DNA from: Ideonella margarita
GTDB taxonomy: Bacteria; Pseudomonadota; Gammaproteobacteria; Burkholderiales; Burkholderiaceae_C
Direction: 5' to 3'
Assembly: GCF_038066635.1 (NCBI RefSeq)
Contig: NZ_JBBUTI010000001.1
Location: forward strand, 558,001 to 622,000
Length of the DNA stretch: 64,000 nucleotides
This document shows, one piece after another, positions 51,806 through 59,340 of the stretch (its first letter is position 1; every line of letters begins with the position of its first letter). The notes under the pieces were generated by a model that was given only the letters and a program-made list of their open reading frames with translations, ran no database searches and was not told where the DNA came from. A program made the translations under genes and the position numbers.

Positions 51806-53002
51806 TCAGTCGGCCTTGTGGACCAGCAGCAGCGATGCGCTGCGGGCGGCGATGCGGCCGTTTGAAATCATCAGCGACGCCGACATGGCGTCTCGGTGCG
51901 CGCGGCCCATGCTGTAGGCCGAATCATTCTTGTAGCCCTGGATGCCGACGATCTGCAGGGCGCCCTGCACGATGCGCGGTGCAGCCTCGGAGCAGGCGGT
52001 CTTCAGGTTGTTCATCTTCAGGGCCCAGTCGACGCGGGTGAATGCTTCCGAATCGGTGCCTGCCACCACCTGGGCATCAAACTCCTGGGCCAGGCCCTGC
52101 CAGTGGTAACGCATGGTCTGCAGCTCCACATTCAGTTTGGCCAGGTCGGTGGCCACCGGCGGCACCACGCCGGGCGACTTGCGCGCCAGACTGCGCACAT
52201 AGGCGGCGGCTTGCGCGTAGGCCCCGAAGGCCAGGCCCCACCACAGCGACGCCCAGAGGATGTGCGAATACGGCACCATCGTCAGCGCGGAGATGGCCGG
52301 GTAGCCTTCCGGCAGCACCTGCTGCACATGGGCCGAGGCCTTCAGATCGAAGCCCGGACTGCAGGTGCCGCGCATGCCCAGCGTGTCCCAGGTGGACATC
52401 TGCGTCAGCGTGCAATCTTCGCGGCGCACCAGCACCAGCAATTGATCGCCCGCGGCAGCGTCATCGGCGCGGCGGGTGGTGACCAGGATGCCGTCGGCCT
52501 GCGCGCAGTACGAGCCGGTCGTGGCGGCCTTCTGCAGCTCGAAGCGTTCATCCGCCTGCTTGAGCGCGCAGATGCTGCTGCGGGTGTCGCCCCAGGTGCC
52601 CACCTCCGAGGTCATCGAGCCCAGCAGCAGTTGCCGCTCGACCAGCTCGCGCATCACCTCCTGGAAATAGGGGTCGTCTTTGCCGTGGCGGGTGATGCAG
52701 CCGACCTGGATGTAGTGCATGGCCAGCACCATGGCGCTGGCGCCGCAATGCTGGGACAGCTGGCTGACGAGTTGCGTCAGCTCGGCCATCGTGCAGCCGG
52801 CCCCGCCGTACTGGCGCGGCACCGGGGCTGACAGCGCCCGCACGCGGCGGAGCGCGTCGACGGTTTCCTGCGGGAATCGGGCCTCGCGGTCCACGTCGGC
52901 GGCATGGGTGGCGGCCGTCTCCCGGGCGAGCTGGCGGACGCCGTCGAGCATGACGGGGAAGGGGGTGGCGGCGGTATCCATGGCGGTGTCCGTTGGCTGC
53001 AT
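51806..53002 (-). CDS. Acyl-CoA dehydrogenase-like flavoprotein of the carrier cluster
   Basis: A 398-residue protein from ATG 53002, with CAGGG upstream; ATG 52981 is an alternative. The dehydrogenase fold is seen in FPQETVDALRRVRALSAPVPRQYGG, LSQHCGASAMVLAMHYIQV, a FAD-domain segment with SMTSEVGTWGD, WDTLGMRGTCSPGF, and the helical end QIVGIQGYKNDSAYSMGRAHRDAMSASLM. It is the first gene of the operon with the ligase and DUF1839 genes. Dehydrogenases of this fold oxidise carrier-bound prolyl groups to pyrrolyl in pyrrole pathways, so oxidation of an aminoacyl thioester is a plausible but unproven role. Confidence 0.85.
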   Translation of the reverse strand: MQPTDTAMDTAATPFPVMLDGVRQLARETAATHAADVDREARFPQETVDALRRVRALSAPVPRQYGGAGCTMAELTQLVSQLSQHCGASAMVLAMHYIQVGCITRHGKDDPYFQEVMRELVERQLLLGSMTSEVGTWGDTRSSICALKQADERFELQKAATTGSYCAQADGILVTTRRADDAAAGDQLLVLVRREDCTLTQMSTWDTLGMRGTCSPGFDLKASAHVQQVLPEGYPAISALTMVPYSHILWASLWWGLAFGAYAQAAAYVRSLARKSPGVVPPVATDLAKLNVELQTMRYHWQGLAQEFDAQVVAGTDSEAFTRVDWALKMNNLKTACSEAAPRIVQGALQIVGIQGYKNDSAYSMGRAHRDAMSASLMISNGRIAARSASLLLVHKAD

Positions 53003-53060
53003 TTGCCCTGCCTGTGAGCCTTGTATCGGGCTGCTCGGACAGGGGCTTGCGCTATCGTGA

Positions 53061-53076
53061 TGTTCAAACCTGAACA
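53061..53076. promoter_or_regulatory. Perfect palindrome in the dehydrogenase/esterase divergent promoter
   Basis: TGTTCA-AACC-TGAACA is a perfect 6-4-6 inverted repeat, 59 bp before the dehydrogenase start and 51 bp before the esterase start. It is a candidate binding site for a dimeric regulator of both operons; no regulator gene is adjacent. Confidence 0.5.
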
Positions 53077-53079
53077 GGG

Positions 53080-53104
53080 ACGGGCGTCTTGAAACGACGT
53101 CCGT
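53080..53104. promoter_or_regulatory. Second inverted repeat in the same divergent promoter
   Basis: Arms ACGGGCGTC and GACGTCCGT pair with one mismatch across the 7-base spacer TTGAAAC. It begins 4 bp after the first palindrome, so the two could form a composite control element. A hairpin in the esterase leader is another reading. Confidence 0.4.
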
Positions 53105-53126
53105 CGTGTTACTTTCAGTTTCCCAT

Positions 53127-53831
53127 ATGGACGCAATAACCACCCTCAAAAGCCGCCTTGCCAATTGGGGGGGATGTGCGCTTGTAGAACCTGATGTAGC
53201 GCCAAAAGGCGCAGTGCTGTGGCTGCATGGCCGCGAAATGGCGCCGGAAGACGTGGTGCCGCTGTTGCAGGCCTTGCGCGCGCCGGTGTTGTGGTGCGTG
53301 CCTGCCGGACCGGTGCAGCACGGCCAGGGGCGGCATTCCTGGTGGCCGCCCTATGACGAGCTGGGCACGCCCGTTGATGACTTTGCAAGCCACCAGCCCG
53401 AGGGGCGTGCAGCTGCCTTGGCCAGCCTGCGGCTGTGGTGGGACATCTTCGGTGCCCCTGACCAGACCTTGCCCTGGATGGTGGCGGGCTTCTCGCAGGG
53501 GGGCATGTTGCTGGCGGAAGCGCTGGCGCACTGGCCTGAGGCGCCACGGCCCGATGCACTGGCCTGGATGTCCAGCTCTCGCGTGGGGGTGGCGGACTGG
53601 CCGACGCGTGTTCCCCTGCTGGCTGACATGCCCGTGCTGGTGGCGCACGGCAACCACGATGTCGCGCCGAGCCCGGCCGCCGGCGAGGCCTTGTGCGACT
53701 GGCTCGCGGCGCAAGGTGCGCGTTGTGACTGGCTTCCGTTTGATGGCGGCCATGAATTGCCGCTGGTGGTCTGGCGGCGTTTGCAGCGCATGGCCAACGC
53801 CTTGAAACGGCAAGACGTCAATTTTTCCTAG
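53127..53831 (+). CDS. Serine esterase / phospholipase-carboxylesterase family hydrolase
   Basis: A 234-residue alpha/beta hydrolase from ATG 53127. The core is AVLWLHGREMAPEDVVPLL, the nucleophile elbow MVAGFSQGGMLLAEAL, the aspartate in VAHGNHDVAPS and the histidine in FDGGHELPL, which complete the catalytic triad of the lysophospholipase/acyl-thioesterase type. No signal peptide. It is divergent from the dehydrogenase-ligase-DUF1839 operon and upstream of the carrier protein gene. A role in releasing acyl or aminoacyl groups, including editing of misloaded carrier, is possible. Confidence 0.83.
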   Translation: MDAITTLKSRLANWGGCALVEPDVAPKGAVLWLHGREMAPEDVVPLLQALRAPVLWCVPAGPVQHGQGRHSWWPPYDELGTPVDDFASHQPEGRAAALASLRLWWDIFGAPDQTLPWMVAGFSQGGMLLAEALAHWPEAPRPDALAWMSSSRVGVADWPTRVPLLADMPVLVAHGNHDVAPSPAAGEALCDWLAAQGARCDWLPFDGGHELPLVVWRRLQRMANALKRQDVNFS

Positions 53832-53850
53832 GGGCGTCGCCGGTGTGCCA

Positions 53851-53864
53851 CTAATGTCAATTAG
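53851..53864. promoter_or_regulatory. Inverted repeat CTAAT-N4-ATTAG
   Basis: A perfect 5-4-5 AT-rich repeat with spacer GTCA, 33 bp before the promoter-like hexamers at 53897. It follows the esterase stop by 19 bp. It could be an activator or repressor site; the short arms make chance possible. Confidence 0.3.
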
Positions 53865-53896
53865 GGGCTGCCAAGGTGGGCGGGGCGTGCCTATCA

Positions 53897-53925
53897 TTGA
53901 CTCATTGAGAGCCAAATTGTAAGAA
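53897..53925 (+). promoter_or_regulatory. Possible sigma-70 promoter for the carrier/exopolysaccharide run
   Basis: TTGACT (53897-53902) and TAAGAA (53920-53925) are separated by 17 bp. The -35 fits well and the -10 poorly. It would give a leader of about 210 bases before the carrier protein ATG. Confidence 0.3.
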
Positions 53926-54144
53926 AATGTGCCAAGCCCGACGGGCCGCCGGTTGTACCAGCCGCGAAGGTCGACGCTTGAACACTGCCACCCTCAACGT
54001 GCTGAATCCTGATGACGTTTTTGTGGCGCCCACCCGGCGCCAGTCAGAAGGTGCCAGTCCTCCGGTCCAGGCCAGAGCCTGCGGGCGCCTCTTCCATCCA
54101 CTGACCAAAACCTGCCGATGTTTGCCGGCAGGGTTGCTTTGACC

Positions 54145-54402
54145 ATGACCAATTCACAAGACATCGCCCAACGTGTTCGCCAAGTGCTGGCCCAGCAGGC
54201 CCGCCTGTCGCACGACGCCCTGACGCTCGATGACGCCGCTGACCTCTACCAGGCCGGCATGACCTCCCACGCCAGCGTCAACGTGATGCTGGCGCTGGAG
54301 GCCGAGTTTGATGTCGAGTTTCCCGACCACATGCTGACGCGAGCCGTGTTCGCCAGCATCTCGGCCATCACGGCCGCCGTGGCGCGTTTGACGGACGCCT
54401 GA
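54145..54402 (+). CDS. Acyl/aminoacyl carrier protein for the amino acid:carrier ligase
   Basis: An 85-residue acidic helical protein from ATG 54145. The phosphopantetheine site is S41 in YQAGMTSHASVNVML. The residue before the serine is T rather than the D of the usual DSL motif, a form I associate with carrier proteins of amino acid:[carrier protein] ligases. The C-terminal half (EAEFDVEFPDHMLTRAVFAS) keeps the helix II and III pattern. It lies 12 bp before the GH2-like gene and on the opposite strand from its ligase at 50879. No phosphopantetheinyl transferase is in the window. Confidence 0.9.
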   Translation: MTNSQDIAQRVRQVLAQQARLSHDALTLDDAADLYQAGMTSHASVNVMLALEAEFDVEFPDHMLTRAVFASISAITAAVARLTDA

Positions 54403-54414
54403 CCGCGACGCCCC

Positions 54415-56946
54415 ATGGTCGACTTCACGCCGCTGCCAGCACCCCGCTCACAAGGACGTCTCCTGACGGACGGGTGGTGTCTGGCGTCAGGTGAAGCGCC
54501 TGCTGCAGCCGACTGGCAGGCGCTGGATGCGCCGGCCACCGTGGCGCAGGCCTTGGCGCTGCCTGCCGATGACGCGGTGGCGGCTGACCTGGACGGCCGG
54601 ACCTGGTGGTATCGCTGCCGTTTCGACCTGGCGCCTGCCGAACTCGACCGCGCCCTGCGCCTGGGTCTGGACGGTCTGGCCACCCAGGCCTCGGTCTGGC
54701 TGAACGGTGAGCTGCAGCTGAGCAGCAGCAGCATGTTCGTGCGCCACCAATGGGTGGTGGCCTCCACGCAGTGGCGCCCGTCGGGCAATGAACTGCTGAT
54801 TCGTGTGGAGGCCTTGTCGCCGCTGCTGGCGCAGCAGCGCAAACCGCGGGCGCGCTGGCGTGCCCCGATGGTGGCGCACGCGGGCCTGCGCTGGTGGCGC
54901 ACGAGCTTGCTCGGCCGCACGCCGGGCTGGTCACCGGCCTGGCCGCCGGTGGGCTTGACTGGTCCGGTGTGGCTGTCGCCTGCAGATGCCGACGCGCCCA
55001 GCGCATTGCAGCTCGATGCCGGTCTGTCTGAGGCGGGTGTGGGGCAGCTGTCGCTGGGTCTCCACTTGCCCGAGGGGGCCACTGAAGTGCACTTGTCGGT
55101 GACTGGCCGCGATGAGCAGTGGCAGTTCCCGCTGACGCTCAACCAGGGCCGGTGGCTGCTGCGCACCGAGGTGCCCGGCGCCCAAGCCTGGTGGCCCCAC
55201 ACCCACGGCGAGCCGGTGCGCTACGCACTGGCGCTTGCCTGGCGTTCAGCCGGTGGCGAGCTTCGGCATTCGCCGCTGGGGCACACCGGATTTCGGCGTG
55301 TGGCCTTGCTGACGCAGGAGGATGGCTTCGCCATTGAAGTCAACGGCGTGCCGGTGTTTGCCCGCGGTGCCTGCTGGACGCCGATGGATGCGCGCAGCCT
55401 GCAGGCCAGCCCCGCCCAGCTCGATGCCGAGTTGCAGCGCTTGCGTAAAGCTGGCATCAACATGCTGCGCCTGAGTGGCGCCACGCTGTACGAGGGTGAA
55501 GCCTTCTTTGACGCCTGTGATGCGCACGGCGTGATGGTCTGGCAAGACCTGATGTTCGCCAACATGGACTACCCCGCCACGGACGCGTCCTTCCAGGCGC
55601 AGGTGGCGGCAGAGCTCGATACGCAGTTGTCCATCTGGCGCGGCCGGCCTTGCCTGGCTGTTGTCTGCGGCAACTCCGAAGTGGCGCAGCAGGCCGCCAT
55701 GTGGGGCGCTGATGCCAGCCTCTGGCAGCCGGCCTTGTTCCATGAACAACTGCGCGAGCGCATCACCCATGAATTGCCCGGCGTGCCGTATTGGCCCGGC
55801 AGTTCCATCGGCGGTGCCTACCCGTTCCAGCCGTCTGCCGGCACCACGTCGTATTACGGCGTGGGCGCCTACCGCCGTGGCACCCGCGACGCCACCCAGA
55901 GCGGGCTGCGCTTCGCGACCGAATGCCTGGCCCTGGCGCAGGTGCCGGGTGAGCGCGGCATGGCGCGGTTGCGTGCCGCAGCCGGCGGCACCACACCACC
56001 GGTGCACAGCCCGGCCTGGAAGGCGGGCGTGCCGCGTGACCTGGGCGCAGGATGGGATTTCGACGACATCCGCGACCACTATGTGGAGCGCCTGTACGGT
56101 GAATCAGTCGAGGCCCTGCGTCGCAGCCAGCCCGCGCGCCATCTGCAACTCGGCCGCGCTGTCGGTGCGGAACTCATCACCCGCTGCTATTCACAGTGGC
56201 GCCGGCCTGGCTCGGCCTGCAGCGGTGCGCTGGTGTGGTTCCTGCGCGATTTGCGGCCCGGTGCGGGCTGGGGCCTGCTCGACGATGCCGGTGATCCCAA
56301 GCAAGCCTTTCATGCGCTGGCCGATGTGTGCCAGCCGCAGCACCTGGGTGTGACGGACGAGGGCATGAACGGCCTTCACATCCACGCCGTGAACGACGGT
56401 GCCGAACCCCGCCACGGCAGCTTGCAATGGCGCCTCTGGCGCGATGCTGACGTGACGGTGGCGGAGGGGCGGCAGACCTTGTCCGTGCCTGCACGCGGCG
56501 GCATCAGCCTCGGTGTCAGCAGCCTGCTGCCCGGTTTTCTGGATGTGAACTGGGCCTTCCGGTTCGGCCCGCCACCGGCGCACGGTCTGCATCTGCGGTG
56601 GCTGGGCGAATCGGGCGAGCTGATCGCCGAGCGGGTGCACTTCATCGATCTGCCTGATGACGAGGCGCCGAGGCCGCTGGGCCATGCGGGCGATCCGGGC
56701 CTGCACGCGGTGGCTGCGGCACAAGACGACGGCAGCTGGCTGGTCACGGTGGGCAGTCGGGGAGCCGCACGCGCGGTGTATTTCGAGGCGGAGGGCTGGA
56801 GCCCGTCCGTCGAAGGTTTTCATCTGGCACCGGGCATGGCGCGCACTGTGCGCTTCACGCCCTGGCCTGGAACGTCCGCCCCCTGGCATGCCAGTGTCGG
56901 CGCCATCAATGCAATGACGACAGTGGTGGTGACCCATGCGCGATGA
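54415..56946 (+). CDS. GH2-type glycoside hydrolase (mannosidase-like), cytoplasmic, in the carrier cluster
   Basis: An 843-residue protein with the GH2 order: jelly-roll domain (WWYRCRFDLAPAELDRALRL, ASVWLNGELQLSSSSMFV), immunoglobulin-like domain, TIM barrel (FARGACWTPMDARSLQAS, GINMLRLSGATLYE, VMVWQDLMFANMDYP) and C-terminal beta domains. E422 in VVCGNSEV matches the acid/base, and E503 in FATECLAL is a plausible nucleophile in place of the SEFG form seen in the mannosidase at 17456. There is no signal peptide, so it works inside the cell. It starts 12 bp after the carrier gene and overlaps the glycosyltransferase start by 11 bp. Hydrolysis, transglycosylation or aminoacyl-glycan handling are all possible. 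Confidence 0.82.
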   Translation: MVDFTPLPAPRSQGRLLTDGWCLASGEAPAAADWQALDAPATVAQALALPADDAVAADLDGRTWWYRCRFDLAPAELDRALRLGLDGLATQASVWLNGELQLSSSSMFVRHQWVVASTQWRPSGNELLIRVEALSPLLAQQRKPRARWRAPMVAHAGLRWWRTSLLGRTPGWSPAWPPVGLTGPVWLSPADADAPSALQLDAGLSEAGVGQLSLGLHLPEGATEVHLSVTGRDEQWQFPLTLNQGRWLLRTEVPGAQAWWPHTHGEPVRYALALAWRSAGGELRHSPLGHTGFRRVALLTQEDGFAIEVNGVPVFARGACWTPMDARSLQASPAQLDAELQRLRKAGINMLRLSGATLYEGEAFFDACDAHGVMVWQDLMFANMDYPATDASFQAQVAAELDTQLSIWRGRPCLAVVCGNSEVAQQAAMWGADASLWQPALFHEQLRERITHELPGVPYWPGSSIGGAYPFQPSAGTTSYYGVGAYRRGTRDATQSGLRFATECLALAQVPGERGMARLRAAAGGTTPPVHSPAWKAGVPRDLGAGWDFDDIRDHYVERLYGESVEALRRSQPARHLQLGRAVGAELITRCYSQWRRPGSACSGALVWFLRDLRPGAGWGLLDDAGDPKQAFHALADVCQPQHLGVTDEGMNGLHIHAVNDGAEPRHGSLQWRLWRDADVTVAEGRQTLSVPARGGISLGVSSLLPGFLDVNWAFRFGPPPAHGLHLRWLGESGELIAERVHFIDLPDDEAPRPLGHAGDPGLHAVAAAQDDGSWLVTVGSRGAARAVYFEAEGWSPSVEGFHLAPGMARTVRFTPWPGTSAPWHASVGAINAMTTVVVTHAR

Positions 56947-58171
56947 ACAACGAAGTCAACACCGACCGTCCGACGGGCGTGCGGGCAGCGGACGCCGGCA
57001 GTTGTCGGTGCTGGGCATCCGCGGCATTCCGGCGGCGCACGGCGGCTTCGAGACCTTCGCGGCCCGGCTGGCGCCGTGGCTGGTGTCTCGCGGCTGGGAC
57101 ATCACCGTGTATTGCCAGGTCGACGAGATCGGCGAGCCGCACGTCACCTGGTGGCAGGGCGTGCGCCTGGTGCACATCGGCGTCGGCCCCGACACGGCGG
57201 TCAACAGCATGCGCTTCGACTGGGCCTGCATCCGCCATGTCATCAAGGAACGTGCGCCGCTGGTCTTGACCCTGGGCTACAACACCGCGCTGTTCGGTGC
57301 CCGCCTGCGCCTGGCGGGCGTCAAGCAGGTCATCAACATGGACGGCATCGAGTGGTCGCGGGCCAAGTGGGGCCGCCTCGCCCGCGCCTGGCTGTACCTC
57401 AACGATTGGGGCGGCTGCCTGCTGGCCGACCACTTGCTGGCCGACCATCCGCACATCGCCCGACACCTGTCGACGCGGGTGTCGATGTCGCGCATCAGCA
57501 TGATTCCGTATGGCACCGACCGCATCGACGACGGTGATGTGGGCGTGCTGTCTGCCTACGGCCTGCAACCCGGCGGCTATGTCACCTTGATCGCTCGCCC
57601 CGAGCCTGAAAACTCGGTGCTGGACATCGTGCAGGCCTTCTCCGCGCGCCGCCGTGGAGTGAAGCTGGTGGTGCTGGGCAACTACCACCCGGACGTCATT
57701 CCCTTCCATGCCGAGGTGCTGGCTGCGGCGAGCGACGAGGTGCAGTTTGTCGGTGGCATCTATGAGCCCGAGCGCGTGGCGGCCCTGCGGCTGCACAGCC
57801 TGCTGTATGTGCACGGCCACCGCGTGGGCGGCACCAACCCGTCGTTGCTGGAAGCGATGGGTGCGGGCAACGCCGTGCTGGCCCACGACAATCGCTTCAA
57901 CCGCTGGGTGGTGGGCGAGGGCGCTGCGTATTTCAACGGCCCTGAGCAGGCGGCCGAAGAACTCGATGATTTGTTGAACAATCCGGCCCGCCGTGCGCAA
58001 TTGGCTGCGCACAACCGCCAGCGGGCGGCCACCACCTTCGCCTGGCCGCGGGTGCTGGAAAGTTACGAGCAGGTGCTGGCGGCCTGGCATGCGCGGGCGA
58101 TCGGTCAGGCGCATGTATCTCTGCCGGCCTGGACTGGCCGGCCTGAAGGCAACCAAGGGGCAGATTCGTGA
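56936..58171 (+). CDS. Glycosyltransferase with DUF1972 domain (GT4-like)
   Basis: A 411-residue GT-B enzyme. The N-terminal DUF1972 domain has LSVLGIRGIPAAHGGFETFAARL and VLTLGYNTALF, DGIEWSRAKWG. The C-terminal GT4-type donor domain has YVTLIARPEPENSVLDIVQAF, FVGGIYEP and VGGTNPSLLEAMGAGNAVLAHD, including the EAMGAG-type donor glutamate segment. Relatives transfer rhamnose or other deoxyhexoses in capsule and exopolysaccharide synthesis. It overlaps the GH2-like gene before it and the exporter gene after it, so all three are translated together. Confidence 0.9.
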   Translation: MRDEQRSQHRPSDGRAGSGRRQLSVLGIRGIPAAHGGFETFAARLAPWLVSRGWDITVYCQVDEIGEPHVTWWQGVRLVHIGVGPDTAVNSMRFDWACIRHVIKERAPLVLTLGYNTALFGARLRLAGVKQVINMDGIEWSRAKWGRLARAWLYLNDWGGCLLADHLLADHPHIARHLSTRVSMSRISMIPYGTDRIDDGDVGVLSAYGLQPGGYVTLIARPEPENSVLDIVQAFSARRRGVKLVVLGNYHPDVIPFHAEVLAAASDEVQFVGGIYEPERVAALRLHSLLYVHGHRVGGTNPSLLEAMGAGNAVLAHDNRFNRWVVGEGAAYFNGPEQAAEELDDLLNNPARRAQLAAHNRQRAATTFAWPRVLESYEQVLAAWHARAIGQAHVSLPAWTGRPEGNQGADS

Positions 58172-59328
58172 ATCAAGCTGTTGTGCAAGACCGGGCTGCT
58201 GATGTGGTGGCAGCCGTGGGGGCTGCCCTGGAGGCCCGCACCCCGCGTGCCACCGGGCTGCAACGCTTGGCCCGTGGGCTGTGGACGGCCGCCTGGGCCG
58301 GCACCGTGGCCGGCGTGCTGGTGGCGTGCAGCCATGCACCGGCCCAGCCGCCCAGCCAGAGCGTGCCCTTGCTGAACCTGCCGCCGCAAGCGGTGGCAGC
58401 CAGTGCACCGGCCGCAGTGCCCAACCCGGCGCCTGAGCCCCTGCGCTACACCCTGTCGGTGGGCGACGAAATCGACATCCGCGTGCCCGATGCACCGCAG
58501 CTCGACCAGAGCCTGAAGGTGCGCCCCGACGGCAAGATCAGCCTGGCGCTGGTTGGCACGGTGCATGCGCAGGGCCGTACGCCCGATGACCTGCAGGCCG
58601 AGTTGCGTGAGCGGCTGCAGGCGCTGGACGGCGCACCGGGCCAGCGCGAATACCTGCTGCAGCCCAATGATGAAATCGAGCTGAAATTCCCCTGGTACCC
58701 GCAGCTCAATGAGGTGCTGAAGCTGCGGCCGGACGGTCGCATCCAGGTGCAGATGGTGGGCACCCTGCTGGCTCAGGGATTGAGCCCGGAAGAGTTGCAG
58801 GGGCAGTTGCGCCAGCGCTATGCCCGCTACCTCAAGCAGCCTGATCTGTCGGTCATCGTGCGCAGCGTCACCACCCAGAACGTGCGGGTGCCGGGCGGCA
58901 CGGGCCGCGCCGGTCTGGCGCAGTTGCAACCGGTGGTGGTGGCGCGTGGCTTTGCGGTGCAGCAGGTGTTCGTGGGCGGTGAGGTGGGCAAGCCTGGCGT
59001 GCTGCCGTTCCGGCCCGGCATGTCGCTGCTGCAGGCGCTGGTGGAAGCCGGGGGCCAGCTGCCCACGGGCGACATGGGACAGCTGGTGCTGCTGCGCCGC
59101 GCGCCTGACAACACCGCCCAGGTGCTGCACCCGGCGCTGGCCGACGACTACCTGAAGTCGCCTGACCGCGACATCGTGCTGCAGCCCTTTGACGTGGTGC
59201 TGCTGCCCAAGAGTGAACCGGCATCGCTGGCGGACCGCCTGAACCTCTATGTGTTCAACCTGTTCCCGCCGCTGAAAAACAGCTCCGTCGGCTTTGGCTA
59301 CAGCCTGCGCCCGAACGCCACCAACTGA
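58168..59328 (+). CDS. Polysaccharide export lipoprotein, Wza-like
   Basis: A 386-residue protein from GTG 58168, with AGGGG eight bases upstream. An unusually long N-terminus of about 53 residues precedes the lipobox LVAC (C54). Two poly-export domains follow (YTLSVGDEIDIRVPDAPQL and LQPNDEIELKFPWYPQLN), then an SLBB-like region (FVGGEVGKPGVLPFRPGMSL). It would form the outer-membrane channel for the exopolysaccharide. The GTG overlaps the glycosyltransferase stop (GTGA). The end, YVFNLFPPLKNSSVGFGYSL, contains an aromatic segment typical of the membrane-spanning helix. Confidence 0.9.
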   Translation: MNQAVVQDRAADVVAAVGAALEARTPRATGLQRLARGLWTAAWAGTVAGVLVACSHAPAQPPSQSVPLLNLPPQAVAASAPAAVPNPAPEPLRYTLSVGDEIDIRVPDAPQLDQSLKVRPDGKISLALVGTVHAQGRTPDDLQAELRERLQALDGAPGQREYLLQPNDEIELKFPWYPQLNEVLKLRPDGRIQVQMVGTLLAQGLSPEELQGQLRQRYARYLKQPDLSVIVRSVTTQNVRVPGGTGRAGLAQLQPVVVARGFAVQQVFVGGEVGKPGVLPFRPGMSLLQALVEAGGQLPTGDMGQLVLLRRAPDNTAQVLHPALADDYLKSPDRDIVLQPFDVVLLPKSEPASLADRLNLYVFNLFPPLKNSSVGFGYSLRPNATN

Positions 59329-59340
59329 GGTCGACCCGGC

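Larger units (their letters stand above)
53832..54144. other. 313-bp intergenic region before the carrier protein gene
   Basis: This stretch holds no convincing gene. A 71-codon frame at 53927-54142 has no recognisable sequence. It is more AT-rich in its first half, where an inverted repeat (53851-53864) and a promoter-like pair (53897-53925) lie. The second half resembles a long 5' leader ending at the carrier protein start. It is the likely promoter region for the carrier-GH2-exopolysaccharide run. Confidence 0.6.

Noticed and set aside
53927..54142. 71-codon open frame between the esterase and carrier protein genes
   Set aside because: No family resemblance, poor ribosome-binding site and a Cys/Arg-rich composition; the region looks like promoter and leader.
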